A stretch of DNA of 6,176 nucleotides from an uncultured Muribaculaceae bacterium. Lineage in GTDB: Bacteria; Bacteroidota; Bacteroidia; Bacteroidales; Muribaculaceae. The stretch covers positions 1-6,176 of the forward strand of contig CAJGDJ010000064.1 in assembly GCA_904502025.1 (NCBI GenBank). The letters run 5' to 3'. The notes beneath the pieces are model-generated. The model saw nothing but the letters and a program-made list of their open reading frames with translations. It searched no databases and was not told the origin of the DNA. Shown here piece by piece: positions 6,174-6,176 of this stretch (positions are counted from its first letter, which is position 1; the number at the start of each line of letters is the position of its first letter). Both the position numbers and the translations under genes were made by a program.

Positions 6174-6176
6174 ACT

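Noticed and set aside
1..6176. DGR template repeat or reverse transcriptase, CRISPR array, insertion sequence, tRNA or rRNA
   Set aside because: I looked for AAC-rich copies of the variable region, a reverse-transcriptase frame, regularly spaced repeats, transposase frames and tRNA-like folds on both strands and found none.

Overview
The window looks like chromosomal DNA of a gut-type Bacteroidota, most likely order Bacteroidales. Four things point there. Most of the DNA is AT-rich. The M16 and NhaC-family genes have no Shine-Dalgarno site. Every gene has upstream a copy of the Bacteroidetes -7 motif TAnnTTTG, in each case extended to TTTGCA. The protein families and the lipoprotein sorting signal (Cys followed by Lys and acidic residues) are also typical of this group. 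All three convincing genes lie on the minus strand, and each seems to have its own promoter, so this is not one operon.

Layout, left to right. Positions 1-199 are non-coding and rich in inverted repeats, including a probable terminator. Positions 200-1114 (minus) encode a surface lipoprotein with a SUMF1/formylglycine-generating-enzyme-type C-type-lectin fold. Its last ~130 bases look like the variable region of a diversity-generating retroelement (DGR): they are GC-rich, and codons ending in C sit where relatives carry runs of Asn. Positions 1115-1430 are an unusually long leader with several inverted repeats, preceded by a promoter at 1437-1467. Positions 1445-1708 are intergenic, with a hairpin, a degenerate 9-bp tandem repeat and a terminator. 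Positions 1709-4528 (minus) encode a secreted PqqL-like M16 zinc protease. Positions 4666-5988 (minus) encode an NhaC-family antiporter. Positions 5989-6176 hold the antiporter promoter and, on the plus strand, a GC-rich hairpin, a 13-codon ORF and a ribosome-binding-like site at the edge, so a divergent gene may start just outside.

The protease and antiporter look like ordinary housekeeping or envelope genes. The striking element is the lipoprotein: if its 3' end is a DGR target, it would be a surface-displayed, hypervariable binding protein whose template repeat and reverse transcriptase lie outside this window. Neither was seen here, so the DGR assignment is an inference from the codon pattern, base composition, fold and localisation signal.
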